This document shows, one piece after another, positions 1 to 9,290 of a stretch of 64,000 nucleotides of DNA. Positions within the stretch are counted from its first letter, which is position 1; each line of letters starts with the position of its first letter. The notes beneath the pieces were generated by a model. That model saw nothing but the letters and a program-made list of their open reading frames with translations. It had not been told where the DNA came from and ran no database searches. The position numbers and the translations under genes are program-made. This DNA comes from Tumebacillus sp. BK434 (lineage in GTDB: Bacteria; Bacillota; Bacilli; Tumebacillales; Tumebacillaceae): positions 992,001 through 1,056,000 of the forward strand of contig NZ_SLXS01000001.1 in assembly GCF_004340785.1 (NCBI RefSeq). The letters run 5' to 3'.

Positions 1-361
1 AGATCAGCGGCGTGCCGGCTTCCGTCCCCCGGTGCGCGATGTCTTTTCGAAAAATCGGCTGTGACGCGTCCGCTCGCAGCAGGTAGTAGAAGCCGACTTC
101 ATGGTACTGCCCGCCGTCCTCTTCCGAATGGATCTCCGCGATGAACAGCAGGCGCTCCACCGTCGCCTCGAGGCCGATCTCCTCCTGCATCTCGCGAAGC
201 ACCGCCTGCTTGGTCGTTTCCATAAACTCCACCCGTCCGCCCGGCAGCGCCCAGAAATCGTCCTGCTCAAAGCGGTGCAGGAGCACGTGCCCGTCATCGA
301 GGAACACGCCTGCCGTCCGATGGTTGAAACGCTTCGCTCCGTCGCGGATCGTGATCATCAT
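1..361 (-). CDS. Nudix hydrolase, 3' part beyond the window
   Basis: The gene starts with ATG at 361 and reads without a stop to the window edge, giving about 120 residues. It begins MMITIRDGAKRFNHRT and carries a Nudix box (GGRVEF..., then REMQEEIGLE) at about residues 38-60, the Mg-binding motif for hydrolysing nucleoside diphosphates linked to another group. It is a close relative of the gene at 358-843, whose TGA stop overlaps its ATG (ATGA), so the two are translationally coupled and look like a tandem duplication. The substrate cannot be told from sequence. The C-terminus is missing, so any domain beyond the Nudix fold is unknown. Confidence 0.85.
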   Translation of the reverse strand, partial: MMITIRDGAKRFNHRTAGVFLDDGHVLLHRFEQDDFWALPGGRVEFMETTKQAVLREMQEEIGLEATVERLLFIAEIHSEEDGGQYHEVGFYYLLRADASQPIFRKDIAHRGTEAGTPLI

Positions 362-843
362 GTGGATGCATCCTCCCGAAAGACCACATGCTCCGGATAG
401 GCGGCGATGTTTTGCAGTTTTGTTTTCAGGAACGCCGGCACGAGCTGTACATCGTCCAGATCCTCAAGGCGGAACCACTTGTAGTGCAGCGTCTCGCCGA
501 GTTCATCACCGTGGTGCTCGATGTCCTTTTGGCAGATCGGGTGCGCTTTGTCGAACGTCAGCTCATAATAGAAGCCGACTTCGTGAAACGGCTGCCCGTC
601 CAGTTGAAAATAGTTCTCCACGACCCACAGGAGCCGTCCCGCCTCCACGTCGAGGCCGACTTCTTCCTGCATCTCGCGAACCAGCGCCGTCTTCGAGTCC
701 TCGCCGAGCTCGACCCGCCCGCCAGGCAGGAACCAGTACTTGCCGTTTGCCAAGCGGTGCAAGAGCACGTACCCTTCGTCGATCAGCACCCCGGCCGTCC
801 GGTGATTGAAGCGGTAGCCTCCGACATCAAACGAAATCATCAT
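358..843 (-). CDS. Nudix hydrolase
   Basis: A 161-residue protein with a complete Nudix box: GGRVELGE at about residues 37-44, followed by REMQEEVGL, matching GX5EX7REUXEEXGU. The family hydrolyses pyrophosphate bonds in nucleotide derivatives with Mg2+. I chose the ATG at 843 because a GAGGAGG sequence lies 8 bases upstream and because the product then begins MMISFDVGGYRFNHRT, parallel to its downstream paralogue. The open frame extends to 903, but that extension has no ribosome site. Its stop overlaps the next Nudix start by ATGA. Specificity is unknown. Confidence 0.88.
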   Translation of the reverse strand: MMISFDVGGYRFNHRTAGVLIDEGYVLLHRLANGKYWFLPGGRVELGEDSKTALVREMQEEVGLDVEAGRLLWVVENYFQLDGQPFHEVGFYYELTFDKAHPICQKDIEHHGDELGETLHYKWFRLEDLDDVQLVPAFLKTKLQNIAAYPEHVVFREDAST

Positions 844-907
844 CTTCGCGTCCTCCTCGCCCATCAGTATTCCTACTCTATCCAAAAGACTTTCGAAGAT
901 CAAGACA

Positions 908-936
908 AAAAAGAAGAAGCGTTACGCCTCTTCTTT
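908..936 (-). terminator. Intrinsic terminator after the chemotaxis receptor gene
   Basis: On the minus strand a GAAGAGGCG / CGCTTCTTC hairpin with a TAAC loop is followed by a T run. It separates the chemotaxis receptor gene from the Nudix pair. Confidence 0.7.
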
Positions 937-944
937 TTCTTCCG

Positions 945-2639
945 CTAGATTTTAAATTGACCGATCGTATCATGCAAATCTTGCGAAACATCGGTCAGCA
1001 CTGCCATCGACGTGGTGATCTCCTGAATCAGCGCCAACTGCTCCTGCGAAGAAGCGGCGACATTGTTCGAGGAAGCGGCCGACTGGCGCGCGATGCGCGT
1101 CAGCTCTTCCACCGAGGTGGTCACCTGCACCGAACCGGCCGACATTTCTTCCGACAGGGAGGAGATGTCGGCCACCTGATCGGCAACGTGCTGGGCAGCG
1201 GTGAGGATTTTTTGGAACGCCTCCCCTGCCTCATCGACGATCCCGATCCCGGCCTGCACTTCCGATGAGCCTTTTTCCATCGCCAGCACCGCGCGGGCGG
1301 TGTCGGTGCGGATATGCTCGATCAGTTTGGCGATCTGCCCGGCAGACTGCTGCGATTGTTCCGCCAGCTTTCGAACCTCTTTCGCGACGACGGCAAACCC
1401 TTTGCCATGCTCGCCCGCTCTTGCCGCTTCGATCGCCGCGTTGAGCGAGAGCAGGTTGGTCTGCGAAGCGATGTCGGTGATCACTTCGACGATTTTGCCG
1501 ATCTGCTGCGAATGCTCGTTGAGCTGCTGAATCACGATGGCGACGTTGCTGGTCTCGTTGTGAATCGTGCCCATCTGGCGGACCACTTTTTGAATCGTTT
1601 CATTGCCGTGCAACGCTTCCTGCTCGGTGATCTGCGATGCTTCCGCAACCACACCGGTCGTTTCGGCGATGCGTTTGATGCCTTCTGCCATCTCTTCCAT
1701 CGATGCGAGGCTGTCTTCCGCGCCGCGCATCTGGGTTTCCGCGCCGCTCGCCACCTCTTGGATCGCGGCGGCGATCTGTTCCGTGCTTTGGGAAGTACGT
1801 TCTGCATGGACCAGCAGCTGCTGCGAAGATGCGGCGACCTGAAGGGTCGTCTCGTTCGCCTGCCTGATGATTTGGCGCAGGCTGGCAGCCATCGAGTTGA
1901 CCGCCTTGGCCGTCACGCCGACCTCATCGTCGTGCAGGACGTGGATCTCTTCGATGCACAAGTCGCCCGCGGCGATTTTCTCGGCCGTTTCCATCACTTC
2001 CTGCAGCGGCTTGGTGATGCGCCGGTGCAGCATGATGCCGGTGACGATCGCGGCGACCAGCGTCAGGCCGACCACCACGTTGACCCAGTTCAAAATGTTG
2101 GCCGTCTTGCGGGACGCCACGTACGCTTCCTCGGCCGAGCGCTCGTTCATCTTGGTCTCAAACGTCAGCAGCCTGTCGGAAATCTGTTGCTTCTCGCGCT
2201 CGTACTCTTCCCCAAAGAGCACGGCGCGCGCTTGGTCAAACTTCTGCTCATCGGCAAGCCGGAGCGCCGCTTCTTCCCGTGACCCAAGCGTGTCTTGCGC
2301 TTGCAAAACCTGTTTGATCAAGTCCAGTTCGCCTTGCGGAGCTCCCAGTTCTATAAGGCGCCCCATGACTTTTTCCCCCGTTTTCACGGTGTTGGCTTCC
2401 TCCAGGTACGCGTCTTTATGCGCCGTTTCCCCAAACTGCACATACGCGCGCGCCTCGTTCGTCAGCCGGTCGGACGCCTCCAGCAGATCAACGCCCAACT
2501 GCTTGAACTCGAACTTGCGGTCAACCATCTTCAGTTCCGCCTGGTACGATACGTACAGCCAGAACAAACTGGCTGCGTTGACCAGGGACAGGATCAGGAC
2601 GATCGCGCACATTCCCTTGATCAGTTTTGACAACTTCAT
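945..2639 (-). CDS. Methyl-accepting chemotaxis protein
   Basis: A 564-residue transmembrane chemoreceptor. One membrane segment lies at about residues 9-30, followed by a helical extracellular sensor domain of about 150 residues, a second membrane segment near 184-206, a HAMP linker, and a long coiled-coil signalling domain. The conserved hairpin tip ([20 protein letters not shown]) lies near residue 400, where CheA and CheW dock. The ligand cannot be predicted: the sensor domain looks like a four-helix bundle with no recognisable ligand motif. No other chemotaxis gene is nearby, so it is a stand-alone receptor gene, which implies a flagellar chemotaxis system elsewhere in the genome. Confidence 0.95.
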   Translation of the reverse strand: MKLSKLIKGMCAIVLILSLVNAASLFWLYVSYQAELKMVDRKFEFKQLGVDLLEASDRLTNEARAYVQFGETAHKDAYLEEANTVKTGEKVMGRLIELGAPQGELDLIKQVLQAQDTLGSREEAALRLADEQKFDQARAVLFGEEYEREKQQISDRLLTFETKMNERSAEEAYVASRKTANILNWVNVVVGLTLVAAIVTGIMLHRRITKPLQEVMETAEKIAAGDLCIEEIHVLHDDEVGVTAKAVNSMAASLRQIIRQANETTLQVAASSQQLLVHAERTSQSTEQIAAAIQEVASGAETQMRGAEDSLASMEEMAEGIKRIAETTGVVAEASQITEQEALHGNETIQKVVRQMGTIHNETSNVAIVIQQLNEHSQQIGKIVEVITDIASQTNLLSLNAAIEAARAGEHGKGFAVVAKEVRKLAEQSQQSAGQIAKLIEHIRTDTARAVLAMEKGSSEVQAGIGIVDEAGEAFQKILTAAQHVADQVADISSLSEEMSAGSVQVTTSVEELTRIARQSAASSNNVAASSQEQLALIQEITTSMAVLTDVSQDLHDTIGQFKI

Positions 2640-2773
2640 AGTCCCCTTTTTCCCCCTTGTGTAGTGTTAAACTACTCTTTCCCCCAGCATAAATCACACA
2701 AAAATATACTCCCCACTATATGATAATAGATTGATATTAGTTAATCAACATCTATAGAAATTTACTATAACTT

Positions 2774-2804
2774 AAAACCCCTTCCGCAGTTAGCGAAAAG
2801 GGGT
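2774..2804 (-). terminator. Terminator overlapping the rhomboid stop codon
   Basis: An ACCCCTTTT / AAGGGGTTTT hairpin whose left arm encodes the last residues of the rhomboid protein and whose loop contains its TAA stop. It is followed by a T-rich tail on the minus strand. Confidence 0.7.
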
Positions 2805-4070
2805 CTCTTGTCCGATCCAGAAAGCAAGCGCGGCATAGGCCGTATAGAGCAGCGCAAACAGCCAGCGTTTAGTATTCGGGGTGTTTGGAACGCCAAGCGC
2901 CATCGCGGTCAAAAAGCCGCCGATCAAACCACCGATGTGGGCGAAGTTGTTGACGTTAGGCATGATGAAGCCGAAGATCAGGTTGATCGCCAACAGGGCG
3001 TACACCGACGTGCCGATCGTCATCGCAAACGCCTTGCGGTTGAACTGACCAAAGGCGAGCAGCGCGCCAAACAGGCCAAACACCGCGCCCGAAGCGCCAA
3101 GCGAATTGTGCGGGCTGAACGCCACCGACAGCAGGCTGCCCGCGATGCCGGCCAGCACGTAGATGACGAAAAAGCGCGGCATGCCGAAGATGCGCTCGGC
3201 GATGCGGCCAAAAAAGTACAAAGTGACCATGTTAAACATGATGTGGGTCAGCTCATAGTGCAGGAACACCGACGACAACAGCCGCCACCATTCCCCCATC
3301 CGCACCGCTTCCGGGATCAACAGAAACAGCCCGAGCACGGTATCCGGATACTGCATGCCCACCAGCCAGACGAGGATGGTGAAGGCGATGATCGCAGTGA
3401 CAGCCGGCGTCTTTTGGTTCGGCTTGAGCGTCTCCGCCACTTCCTCCCGTTTGGCCTGCGATAGCACCAGCAGCTCTTCCAACAGCTCGTCCTGCGATCG
3501 CCAGGTTTGTTCCGGCTCGTCTGCAGCTGTGCCCTCTTCCTCGGCCGCATAGCTTTTGACCAGTTCGGCAAGCCCAGTGAGCCCGATGTCTTCCCCGGCC
3601 GGCCCCCAAGGCGCCGGGCCGGTCACGCCGCGCGCCAGATCGACACCGACGGCGACCGCGCCGGTCGTCTTGCCCATACCGGCATAGGCGCCGGTGCGGG
3701 CGATGGCGTTCAGATTGTCATCGGAGCGCCAGTGGGTAAAGATAAAAAACGTCAGCGAGTACATCTTGCGCACACCGTTTTGCCGTTTGGCCTCGCGCAG
3801 GTACAACGCTTCCTGCACCAGCATCTGCTCGATCTGTCCGGTGCCGATCCGGTCGGCCGGCAAGAGGCGCACGACTTGCGCCGTGTTCCATTTGCGGCGC
3901 ACCAGCACCAGCGGACGAATCCCGCCGTCTGTGAATGTTTCTTGCTCCGCTTGGGGCACTTGTGGCAGAATAGAAAAATCATCATGTTCGATCAGCTTCC
4001 GTGCCATCTGGTACAACAAGGAAGTCTGACGAGCCAATGCTCGATCCGGAGTCTCCACGCTCCCGTTCAC
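2790..4070 (-). CDS. Rhomboid family intramembrane serine protease
   Basis: A 426-residue protein with an N-terminal soluble domain of about 210 residues and a C-terminal six- or seven-helix rhomboid domain. The catalytic serine lies in GASGAVFG (near residue 325) and the histidine in FAHIGG (near 377), which form the Ser-His dyad of rhomboids that cleave membrane proteins within the bilayer. The soluble N-terminal part resembles the arrangement of Bacillus GluP (YqgP), but the C-terminal TPR region of that protein is absent. The GTG at 4070 is the longest start. A second GTG at codon 5 has better spacing to the AGGGGG sequence upstream. The gene is divergent from the phosphoesterase at 4093. 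Confidence 0.88.
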   Translation of the reverse strand: MNGSVETPDRALARQTSLLYQMARKLIEHDDFSILPQVPQAEQETFTDGGIRPLVLVRRKWNTAQVVRLLPADRIGTGQIEQMLVQEALYLREAKRQNGVRKMYSLTFFIFTHWRSDDNLNAIARTGAYAGMGKTTGAVAVGVDLARGVTGPAPWGPAGEDIGLTGLAELVKSYAAEEEGTAADEPEQTWRSQDELLEELLVLSQAKREEVAETLKPNQKTPAVTAIIAFTILVWLVGMQYPDTVLGLFLLIPEAVRMGEWWRLLSSVFLHYELTHIMFNMVTLYFFGRIAERIFGMPRFFVIYVLAGIAGSLLSVAFSPHNSLGASGAVFGLFGALLAFGQFNRKAFAMTIGTSVYALLAINLIFGFIMPNVNNFAHIGGLIGGFLTAMALGVPNTPNTKRWLFALLYTAYAALAFWIGQETPFR

Positions 4071-4092
4071 CCCCTGAAAGGATGTGTCCTAC

Positions 4093-4785
4093 ATGAACAT
4101 ATTCGCCATCGGCGATTTACATCTCTCTTTTGCCAACCCGAAGCCGATGGATGTCTTCGGCGACAACTGGTCGGACCACCCGGAGAAGATCCGCGCCGCT
4201 TGGGAAAGCGCGGTCGCTCCCGAAGATCTGGTGTTGATTCCCGGCGATATCTCGTGGGCGATGTATTTAGAGGAAGCGAAGCAAGATCTCGACTATGTCG
4301 CTTCCCTGCCCGGCACGAAAGTGATGATCCGCGGCAACCACGACTACTGGTGGGCATCCGTCTCCAAAGTGCGCAAAGCGCTGCACCCGTCGATTCACGT
4401 CTTGCAAAATGACGCGATCACGATCGGCGACGTGACGATCGCCGGTGCGCGCGGCTGGGACTGCCCGGGCGGCTACATGTTCGATGAACATGACCGCAAA
4501 GTATACGAACGCGAAGTGCTGCGCCTGCAGATGTCGCTCGACGCGGCGATGAAGCAGAAGGCCAAACACCTGTATGTCATGCTGCACTACCCGCCGACCA
4601 ACGAGAAGCACCAGTCCTCCGGCTTTCTGGAAGTGTTGGCACAGTATCCGGTCGACAAGGTCATCTACGGTCATCTGCATGGCAAAGAAGGACACCGCCA
4701 CGCTTTGGAAGGCGTCCATCATGGCATCGAGTTCCATCTGACCGCCTGCGATTATCTCGAATTTGCCCCGCTCAAGCTCACGTAA
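4093..4785 (+). CDS. Metallophosphoesterase (calcineurin-like)
   Basis: A 230-residue cytoplasmic protein with the dimetal phosphoesterase motifs in order: GDLH (about residue 7), GDIS (near 52), GNHDYWW (near 79), and GHLHGKE (near 198). These bind two metal ions for phosphoester hydrolysis. The ATG at 4093 is preferred over the in-frame GTG at 4084, because AAAGGA ends 10 bases upstream of the former and only one base from the latter. It is a single-gene unit with its own terminator. The substrate is unknown. Confidence 0.88.
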   Translation: MNIFAIGDLHLSFANPKPMDVFGDNWSDHPEKIRAAWESAVAPEDLVLIPGDISWAMYLEEAKQDLDYVASLPGTKVMIRGNHDYWWASVSKVRKALHPSIHVLQNDAITIGDVTIAGARGWDCPGGYMFDEHDRKVYEREVLRLQMSLDAAMKQKAKHLYVMLHYPPTNEKHQSSGFLEVLAQYPVDKVIYGHLHGKEGHRHALEGVHHGIEFHLTACDYLEFAPLKLT

Positions 4786-4816
4786 GCCTGTCTCGTGAGC
4801 AACGGGGCTTTTTTTT
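4784..4816 (+). terminator. Terminator of the phosphoesterase gene
   Basis: An AAGCCTG / CGGGGCTT stem followed by eight T residues, starting at the stop codon of the gene. Confidence 0.65.
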
Positions 4817-4822
4817 GCCCGT

Positions 4823-5776
4823 TTACAGGGACGGCAATGCTGCGATCGTCGCCCGCGCCTCGGCGATCAGCTTGCGGATCACTTGCTCGACCGGCAGGAT
4901 CTCCTCGATCAGGCCGACGCCTTGGCCGCTGTAGGCATAACCCTGTTCGAGTTTGCCTTCGAGCACGGCGAGTCGGTTCTTCTCCCCTTTGATGTACGGG
5001 TAGAGCGTTTCGCGCGTCGGGCACGTTTTCTCAAAAGCGAGCACTTCGTCGATGTACGAGCCTTTCAGGACGCGGGTCGCGCCGCCGACGCTGCGCTCCA
5101 TCATCGTCGTGTCTTCGCCGCGCGCGGCGAGCAGCGCCTGTTTGTAGTTGTCATGAGCGGGCGACTCTTCGGTCGCGATCAAGAGCGTGCCTAACTGCAC
5201 GCCGGCCGCGCCAAGCGCCAAAGCTGCTGCCAGGCCGCGACCGTCTGCCACGCCGCCCGCTGCGATCACCGGCACGGTCACGGCGCTCACCGCCTGCGGG
5301 ATCAACGCGAACGTGGTCAGCTCTGCCGGACCGTTGTGCCCGCCTGCTTCGGTGCCTTCTGCGATCAGGATGTCGGCCCCGGCCTGCTCCGCTTTGGCCG
5401 CATGCATCGCCGTCGAGACGACGACCATCACCGGCAGACCTGCTTCTTTGAAGACCGGGATAAACGGCCGCGGGTTGCCCGCCGAGATCGAGACGGCGCG
5501 AATCTGGTCTTTGTATTTTAAAATGGTTTCCACTCGTTCACGCGGGTCGCTGTGCTCGCCGATCGGCAGGTTGACGCCAAACGGCTTCGAGGTCAGCTCA
5601 GCCGCCAGCCGGATCTCCGCTTCAAAATCGGTAAGCGAACGCCCGGCCGAACCGACTTGGCCAAACGCTCCGGCGTTGGAGACGGCAGCTGCCAGTTTCC
5701 CGTCGCCGATGTAGGCCATACCGCCTTCGACGATCGGATACTCAATGCCCAAAGTGTCAAGCAAACGCTGTTTCAT
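4823..5776 (-). CDS. FMN-dependent nitronate monooxygenase / FabK-like enoyl reductase
   Basis: A 317-residue TIM-barrel flavoprotein. The N-terminus (LGIEYPIVEGGMAYIGDGKLA), the EGTEAGGHNG motif in the middle and AAGGVADGRG followed by GAAGVQLGT are those of the 2-nitropropane dioxygenase/FabK family. Members either oxidise nitronates or reduce the enoyl-ACP of fatty acid synthesis with NAD(P)H and FMN, and the sequence alone does not decide between them. No fatty acid genes are adjacent. The ATG at 5776 has AGGAGG nine bases upstream; a longer frame to 5839 lacks a ribosome site. Confidence 0.82.
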   Translation of the reverse strand: MKQRLLDTLGIEYPIVEGGMAYIGDGKLAAAVSNAGAFGQVGSAGRSLTDFEAEIRLAAELTSKPFGVNLPIGEHSDPRERVETILKYKDQIRAVSISAGNPRPFIPVFKEAGLPVMVVVSTAMHAAKAEQAGADILIAEGTEAGGHNGPAELTTFALIPQAVSAVTVPVIAAGGVADGRGLAAALALGAAGVQLGTLLIATEESPAHDNYKQALLAARGEDTTMMERSVGGATRVLKGSYIDEVLAFEKTCPTRETLYPYIKGEKNRLAVLEGKLEQGYAYSGQGVGLIEEILPVEQVIRKLIAEARATIAALPSL

Positions 5777-5815
5777 CAACATTCCCCTCCTGATGTTCAT
5801 CATACCAGAACTTGC

Positions 5816-5845
5816 AAAAAAGGATGCCGCATCCGGCATCCTTTT
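5816..5845 (-). terminator. Terminator of folE
   Basis: A hairpin of AGGATGCCG and CGGCATCCT with a four-base loop, followed by a run of seven T on the minus strand. Confidence 0.8.
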
Positions 5846-5863
5846 CCTTCGATCTCGAACGTA

Positions 5864-6427
5864 TTAGCCGCGCATCAGCGAAAACACTTCCGCACGCGCT
5901 TCGGAAGACTCTTGATAGATGCCGCGCACCGAGGTGGTGATCGTCGAAGCGCCCGGTTTCTTAACGCCGCGCATCGTCATGCACATATGTTCTGCTTCTA
6001 CGATGACCGCAACACCGTGCGGGTTGAGCTTGTTGACCAATGTGTCGGCCACTGTCGAGGTGATGCGCTCTTGCAGCTGCGGCTGGCGGGCGACCGTCTC
6101 GACAACTCGCGCGAGCTTGGACAGGCCGGTCACTTGGCCGTTGCGGGGGATGTACGCCACGTGAGCCTTGCCGTAGAACGGCACGAGGTGGTGTTCGCAC
6201 ATCGAGAAGAACGGGATGTCCTTGACGATGACGACTTCTTCGTGCATTTCATTGAAGATCGCCGAAAGCTCATCTTCCGGATTCTTGCCAAGACCTTCAA
6301 ACACTTCCGCATACATCTTCGCCACGCGCTTCGGCGTGTCGAGCAGACCTTCGCGATTCGGGTCTTCCCCGACCGCTTCCAACAACATGCGAACTGCCAC
6401 TTGTGCTTTATCGAAATCAAATGCCAT
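5864..6427 (-). CDS. folE: GTP cyclohydrolase I
   Basis: A 187-residue enzyme converting GTP to dihydroneopterin triphosphate, the first step of folate synthesis. The zinc site is visible in [20 protein letters not shown], and the conserved QLQERIT and the CMTMRGV cysteine segment are present. Length is normal for the bacterial enzyme. The start at 6427 has GGAGG nine bases upstream. A longer frame to 6538 runs through AT-rich leader sequence and is rejected. The leader at about 6462-6485 contains a direct repeat of GTTGATAG that could be an operator. No other folate gene is adjacent. Confidence 0.95.
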   Translation of the reverse strand: MAFDFDKAQVAVRMLLEAVGEDPNREGLLDTPKRVAKMYAEVFEGLGKNPEDELSAIFNEMHEEVVIVKDIPFFSMCEHHLVPFYGKAHVAYIPRNGQVTGLSKLARVVETVARQPQLQERITSTVADTLVNKLNPHGVAVIVEAEHMCMTMRGVKKPGASTITTSVRGIYQESSEARAEVFSLMRG

Positions 6428-6566
6428 TGCAGGAACCTCCCAGCGATATCGGACAATAGCTTCATCTATTGTTGATAGAGTTGATAGTGTCGTAGAAATG
6501 CAATCCCTACTATATACAAAAGCAGCCGCTTTTGTCAAATTGCCTCGCCATAGTTTTTACAAGAAG

Positions 6567-6596
6567 GGACTTCTCCATCCTGAGATGAAGAAGTCC
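6567..6596 (-). terminator. Hairpin downstream of the penicillin-binding protein gene
   Basis: A strong 13-bp stem (GGACTTCTTCATC / GATGGAGAAGTCC) 13 bases past the stop codon. The following T run is poor, so termination is likely but not certain. Confidence 0.6.
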
Positions 6597-6608
6597 ACGA
6601 GGTCAGAA

Positions 6609-9074
6609 TCAGGTACCGCTGCCCGGTGTGTTCGGCTGCGTGGTGTCGCCACCGCCGGTGCCGCCTCCGGACTCACCGCTCCCCGTGCCTGGCTGGGCCG
6701 GCGGAGTCGTGCCGCCCGGCTGGGTCGGCGTATCATTGTTGCCCGGCGGTACGGTCGGGGTGGTCCCCGGTGTGCCAGGCTGCGTCGGCGTGGTCGTGCC
6801 GCCGCCGCTTGGACCACCCGGAGTACCCGGCCCGGTCGGATTCGTCGGCTCCTGCGGATTCGTCGGCTCCTGTCCCGGCACGGTCAGCTGAGCAAAGTTG
6901 GAGTCGGACAGCTTCTCACTGCCTTTCATCACGACGACCGAATAGAGGTACGTCTTGCCTGGCTGGATGGTGGCGTCCGTATAGCCCGGCTTGGTCAGCT
7001 CGCCGATTCCGCCGGAGTTGGACACCGTGCCGTTCGGATTCTTTTCGGCTCGGAACAGGAAGTATTTCGCATCTTTCACATCGACCGGCGACCAAGTCAG
7101 CACCGCCTTGTTGCCTTGCAGCTTGGCAGTCAGGTCGCTGATGATCGCCTTCGCTTTGTCATCTTTCTCTTCTTCGACCGGCTTGTTGGAGACGTTCAGG
7201 TCAAAGCGCGGTGCCGGACGGCCCTGCAGGCCTTGCGACATGACTTTCGAGAACAGCGCGGACGGAATCTCCGAGCCTTGGCTGGCGAGATAATGCTGTT
7301 CGTCCGACTGGTCGAAGCCCATCCACGTCACCATCACATAACCCGGCGTGTACCCGGTGAACCAAGCGTCGCGGTTGCCGCCCGTCTGGCCCATCTCGGT
7401 CGTGCCGGTCTTGCCGGCGACGTCGCGGCCGGAGATGCGGGCGCTGGTGCCGGTGCCCTGCTCGACCGCGTCTTTCAGCATGCGGGTGATCGTCTTTGCC
7501 GTATCCGGCTTGATCGCCTGATGCGTTTTCACGTCGATCGAAGCGAGCGTTTCGCCCTCCGCGTTCTGAATCTCGCGGATCGCAAACGGCTCGGTGCGCA
7601 CGCCGTTGTTGGCAAACGCAGTGTAAGCGCCGGCCAGGTCAAGCGGCGTGACATCGACGTCGCCAAGCGCCACGCCGAGGCGCTGAGAATCCTCTTGCTT
7701 GAGCGGAATCCCAAATTTCTTCGTTGCGTAGTCATACCCCACATCTACGCCCATGTCATTGAGCAGAGAGACGGCCGGGATGTTCAGCGACCAGATCACC
7801 GCTTCGTTCATCGACACTTTGTCCTTCGGCCACAACTTCCAGTTGTTCGGCTTGTAGCCGCCCGGGAACTCGGTGCCCGCCTTGTTGTTCAGGATGGTCG
7901 ACGGCGAATATTTGCCGGTGTCGATCGCCGGACCGTAGACCATGATCGGCTTGAACGACGAGCCCGGACGGACTTTCGCCATCGAAGCGCGGTTGAGCAC
8001 CGCCTGCGGAGTGTGCTCCAAATCCGGCTTGTCGCGTCCGCCGACCAGCGCCAGCACGCCGCCCGTCTCCGGATCGACGATGACAGACGCCGACTGCGCC
8101 CACGTGCCGTCAGCCGCGTTGTTCGGGAAGTTGTTCGGGTCTTTGTACGCGTTTTGCAAGGTGTCCTGCAGTTTCGGATCGAGGTTGGTGTACACCTTCA
8201 CCCCGCCGCGCAGCACCTGCTCCGCGTCGATGCCCAGCTTCTTCGATGCCTCTTCCAGCACGTAGTCGAGGTAGTACGGATATTTGACTTCCTGGTCCAT
8301 GCCTTTGATGTCATCGCCCGGTTTTTCGGACAGCTGCAGCGGTTCGGTGATCGCTGCGTCATACTTGTCTTGGTTGATGTATCCGTACTTGAGCATCTGG
8401 TCGAGCACGATGTTGCGGCGCTCGATCGACAGCTCCGGGTTGGCCCGCGGGTTGTACGCGCTCGGCGCGTTCGGAAGCCCGGCCAGGAGGGCGCTTTCGG
8501 CCAGGGTCAGCTCTTCCATGCGGTCGCCTTTGTCAAAATACACTTCTGCTGCGTATTTCACACCGGTCACATTGCCTGCGAACGTGATGCGGTTAAAGTA
8601 CATTTCCAAGATGTCGTCTTTGGAATAATTGCGTTCGATCTGCGCCGCCATCGAGATCTCTTTGACTTTGCGGGTAAATGTCTTCTCATGCGAAAGATAG
8701 ACGTTTTTGGCAAGCTGCTGCGTGATCGTCGAGCCGCCTTCCGCTTTCGATCCGGTGATGATGTCGCGGTAGACCGCGCGTCCGATCGCCCGGAAGTCGA
8801 CGCCGTTGTGATTTTTAAAGCGATTGTCCTCGACAGCGACGATCGCATTCTGCAGATCTTTCGGTATCTCGCTTAGCTTTGCCGCTTCACCGGCCACCGA
8901 TTGGAACTGCATGATCTCATTTCCGTCCCGGTCATAGATGTACGAGGTCTTGTACTCGATCTCCAGCTTCGATTTATCAAATGTCGGGAGCGCAATGCTG
9001 CATCCGATCAGAATCACAGCAATGCCGGTTACCAAAAAGGCAATCAAGATGCTCCGTAAGATTTTTTTCCCCAC
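6609..9074 (-). CDS. Class A penicillin-binding protein (PBP1a type)
   Basis: An 821-residue bifunctional murein synthase. It has a short cytoplasmic N-terminus, one membrane anchor at about residues 8-30, a GT51 glycosyltransferase domain (VEDNRFKNHNGVDF near 85-98) and a transpeptidase domain with SSFK (near 373), SLN and GKTGTT (near 555). After this come a fibronectin type III-like module at about 670-750 and a tail of some 65 residues rich in Pro, Thr and Gly. It polymerises lipid II and crosslinks peptidoglycan outside the membrane. The start is a GTG with GAGGTG seven bases upstream. It is monocistronic, with a terminator on either side. Confidence 0.95.
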   Translation of the reverse strand: MGKKILRSILIAFLVTGIAVILIGCSIALPTFDKSKLEIEYKTSYIYDRDGNEIMQFQSVAGEAAKLSEIPKDLQNAIVAVEDNRFKNHNGVDFRAIGRAVYRDIITGSKAEGGSTITQQLAKNVYLSHEKTFTRKVKEISMAAQIERNYSKDDILEMYFNRITFAGNVTGVKYAAEVYFDKGDRMEELTLAESALLAGLPNAPSAYNPRANPELSIERRNIVLDQMLKYGYINQDKYDAAITEPLQLSEKPGDDIKGMDQEVKYPYYLDYVLEEASKKLGIDAEQVLRGGVKVYTNLDPKLQDTLQNAYKDPNNFPNNAADGTWAQSASVIVDPETGGVLALVGGRDKPDLEHTPQAVLNRASMAKVRPGSSFKPIMVYGPAIDTGKYSPSTILNNKAGTEFPGGYKPNNWKLWPKDKVSMNEAVIWSLNIPAVSLLNDMGVDVGYDYATKKFGIPLKQEDSQRLGVALGDVDVTPLDLAGAYTAFANNGVRTEPFAIREIQNAEGETLASIDVKTHQAIKPDTAKTITRMLKDAVEQGTGTSARISGRDVAGKTGTTEMGQTGGNRDAWFTGYTPGYVMVTWMGFDQSDEQHYLASQGSEIPSALFSKVMSQGLQGRPAPRFDLNVSNKPVEEEKDDKAKAIISDLTAKLQGNKAVLTWSPVDVKDAKYFLFRAEKNPNGTVSNSGGIGELTKPGYTDATIQPGKTYLYSVVVMKGSEKLSDSNFAQLTVPGQEPTNPQEPTNPTGPGTPGGPSGGGTTTPTQPGTPGTTPTVPPGNNDTPTQPGGTTPPAQPGTGSGESGGGTGGGDTTQPNTPGSGT

Positions 9075-9202
9075 AACCTATCACCTCTTTTGCACATTCT
9101 ACTGCACGACCCGTCAACAGACAAACGGTAGATTCGTACGAGAATCGCGGTTTGCGCCTTCTTACTCCTATTCGCATGAGCAATCGTTTTTCTGTCCATA
9201 CA

Positions 9203-9247
9203 AAACCCCTTACCCTGATATAGACGGCTCACGCAGGGAAGGGGTTT
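9203..9247 (-). terminator. Terminator of the EamA-like gene
   Basis: An AAACCCCTTCCCTG / CAGGGTAAGGGGTTTT stem-loop on the minus strand. It lies between the transporter gene and the penicillin-binding protein gene. Confidence 0.75.
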
Positions 9248-9290
9248 CACTTTTCATCATAAATGTAATTTTCAGACATAAACCATGCGC

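Noticed and set aside
6609-8876. Very long open frame on the plus strand (6216-8876) opposite the penicillin-binding protein gene
   Set aside because: Its Arg- and His-rich product has no domain motif and no ribosome site. It is the antisense shadow of a GC-rich gene whose own frame has full PBP motifs.
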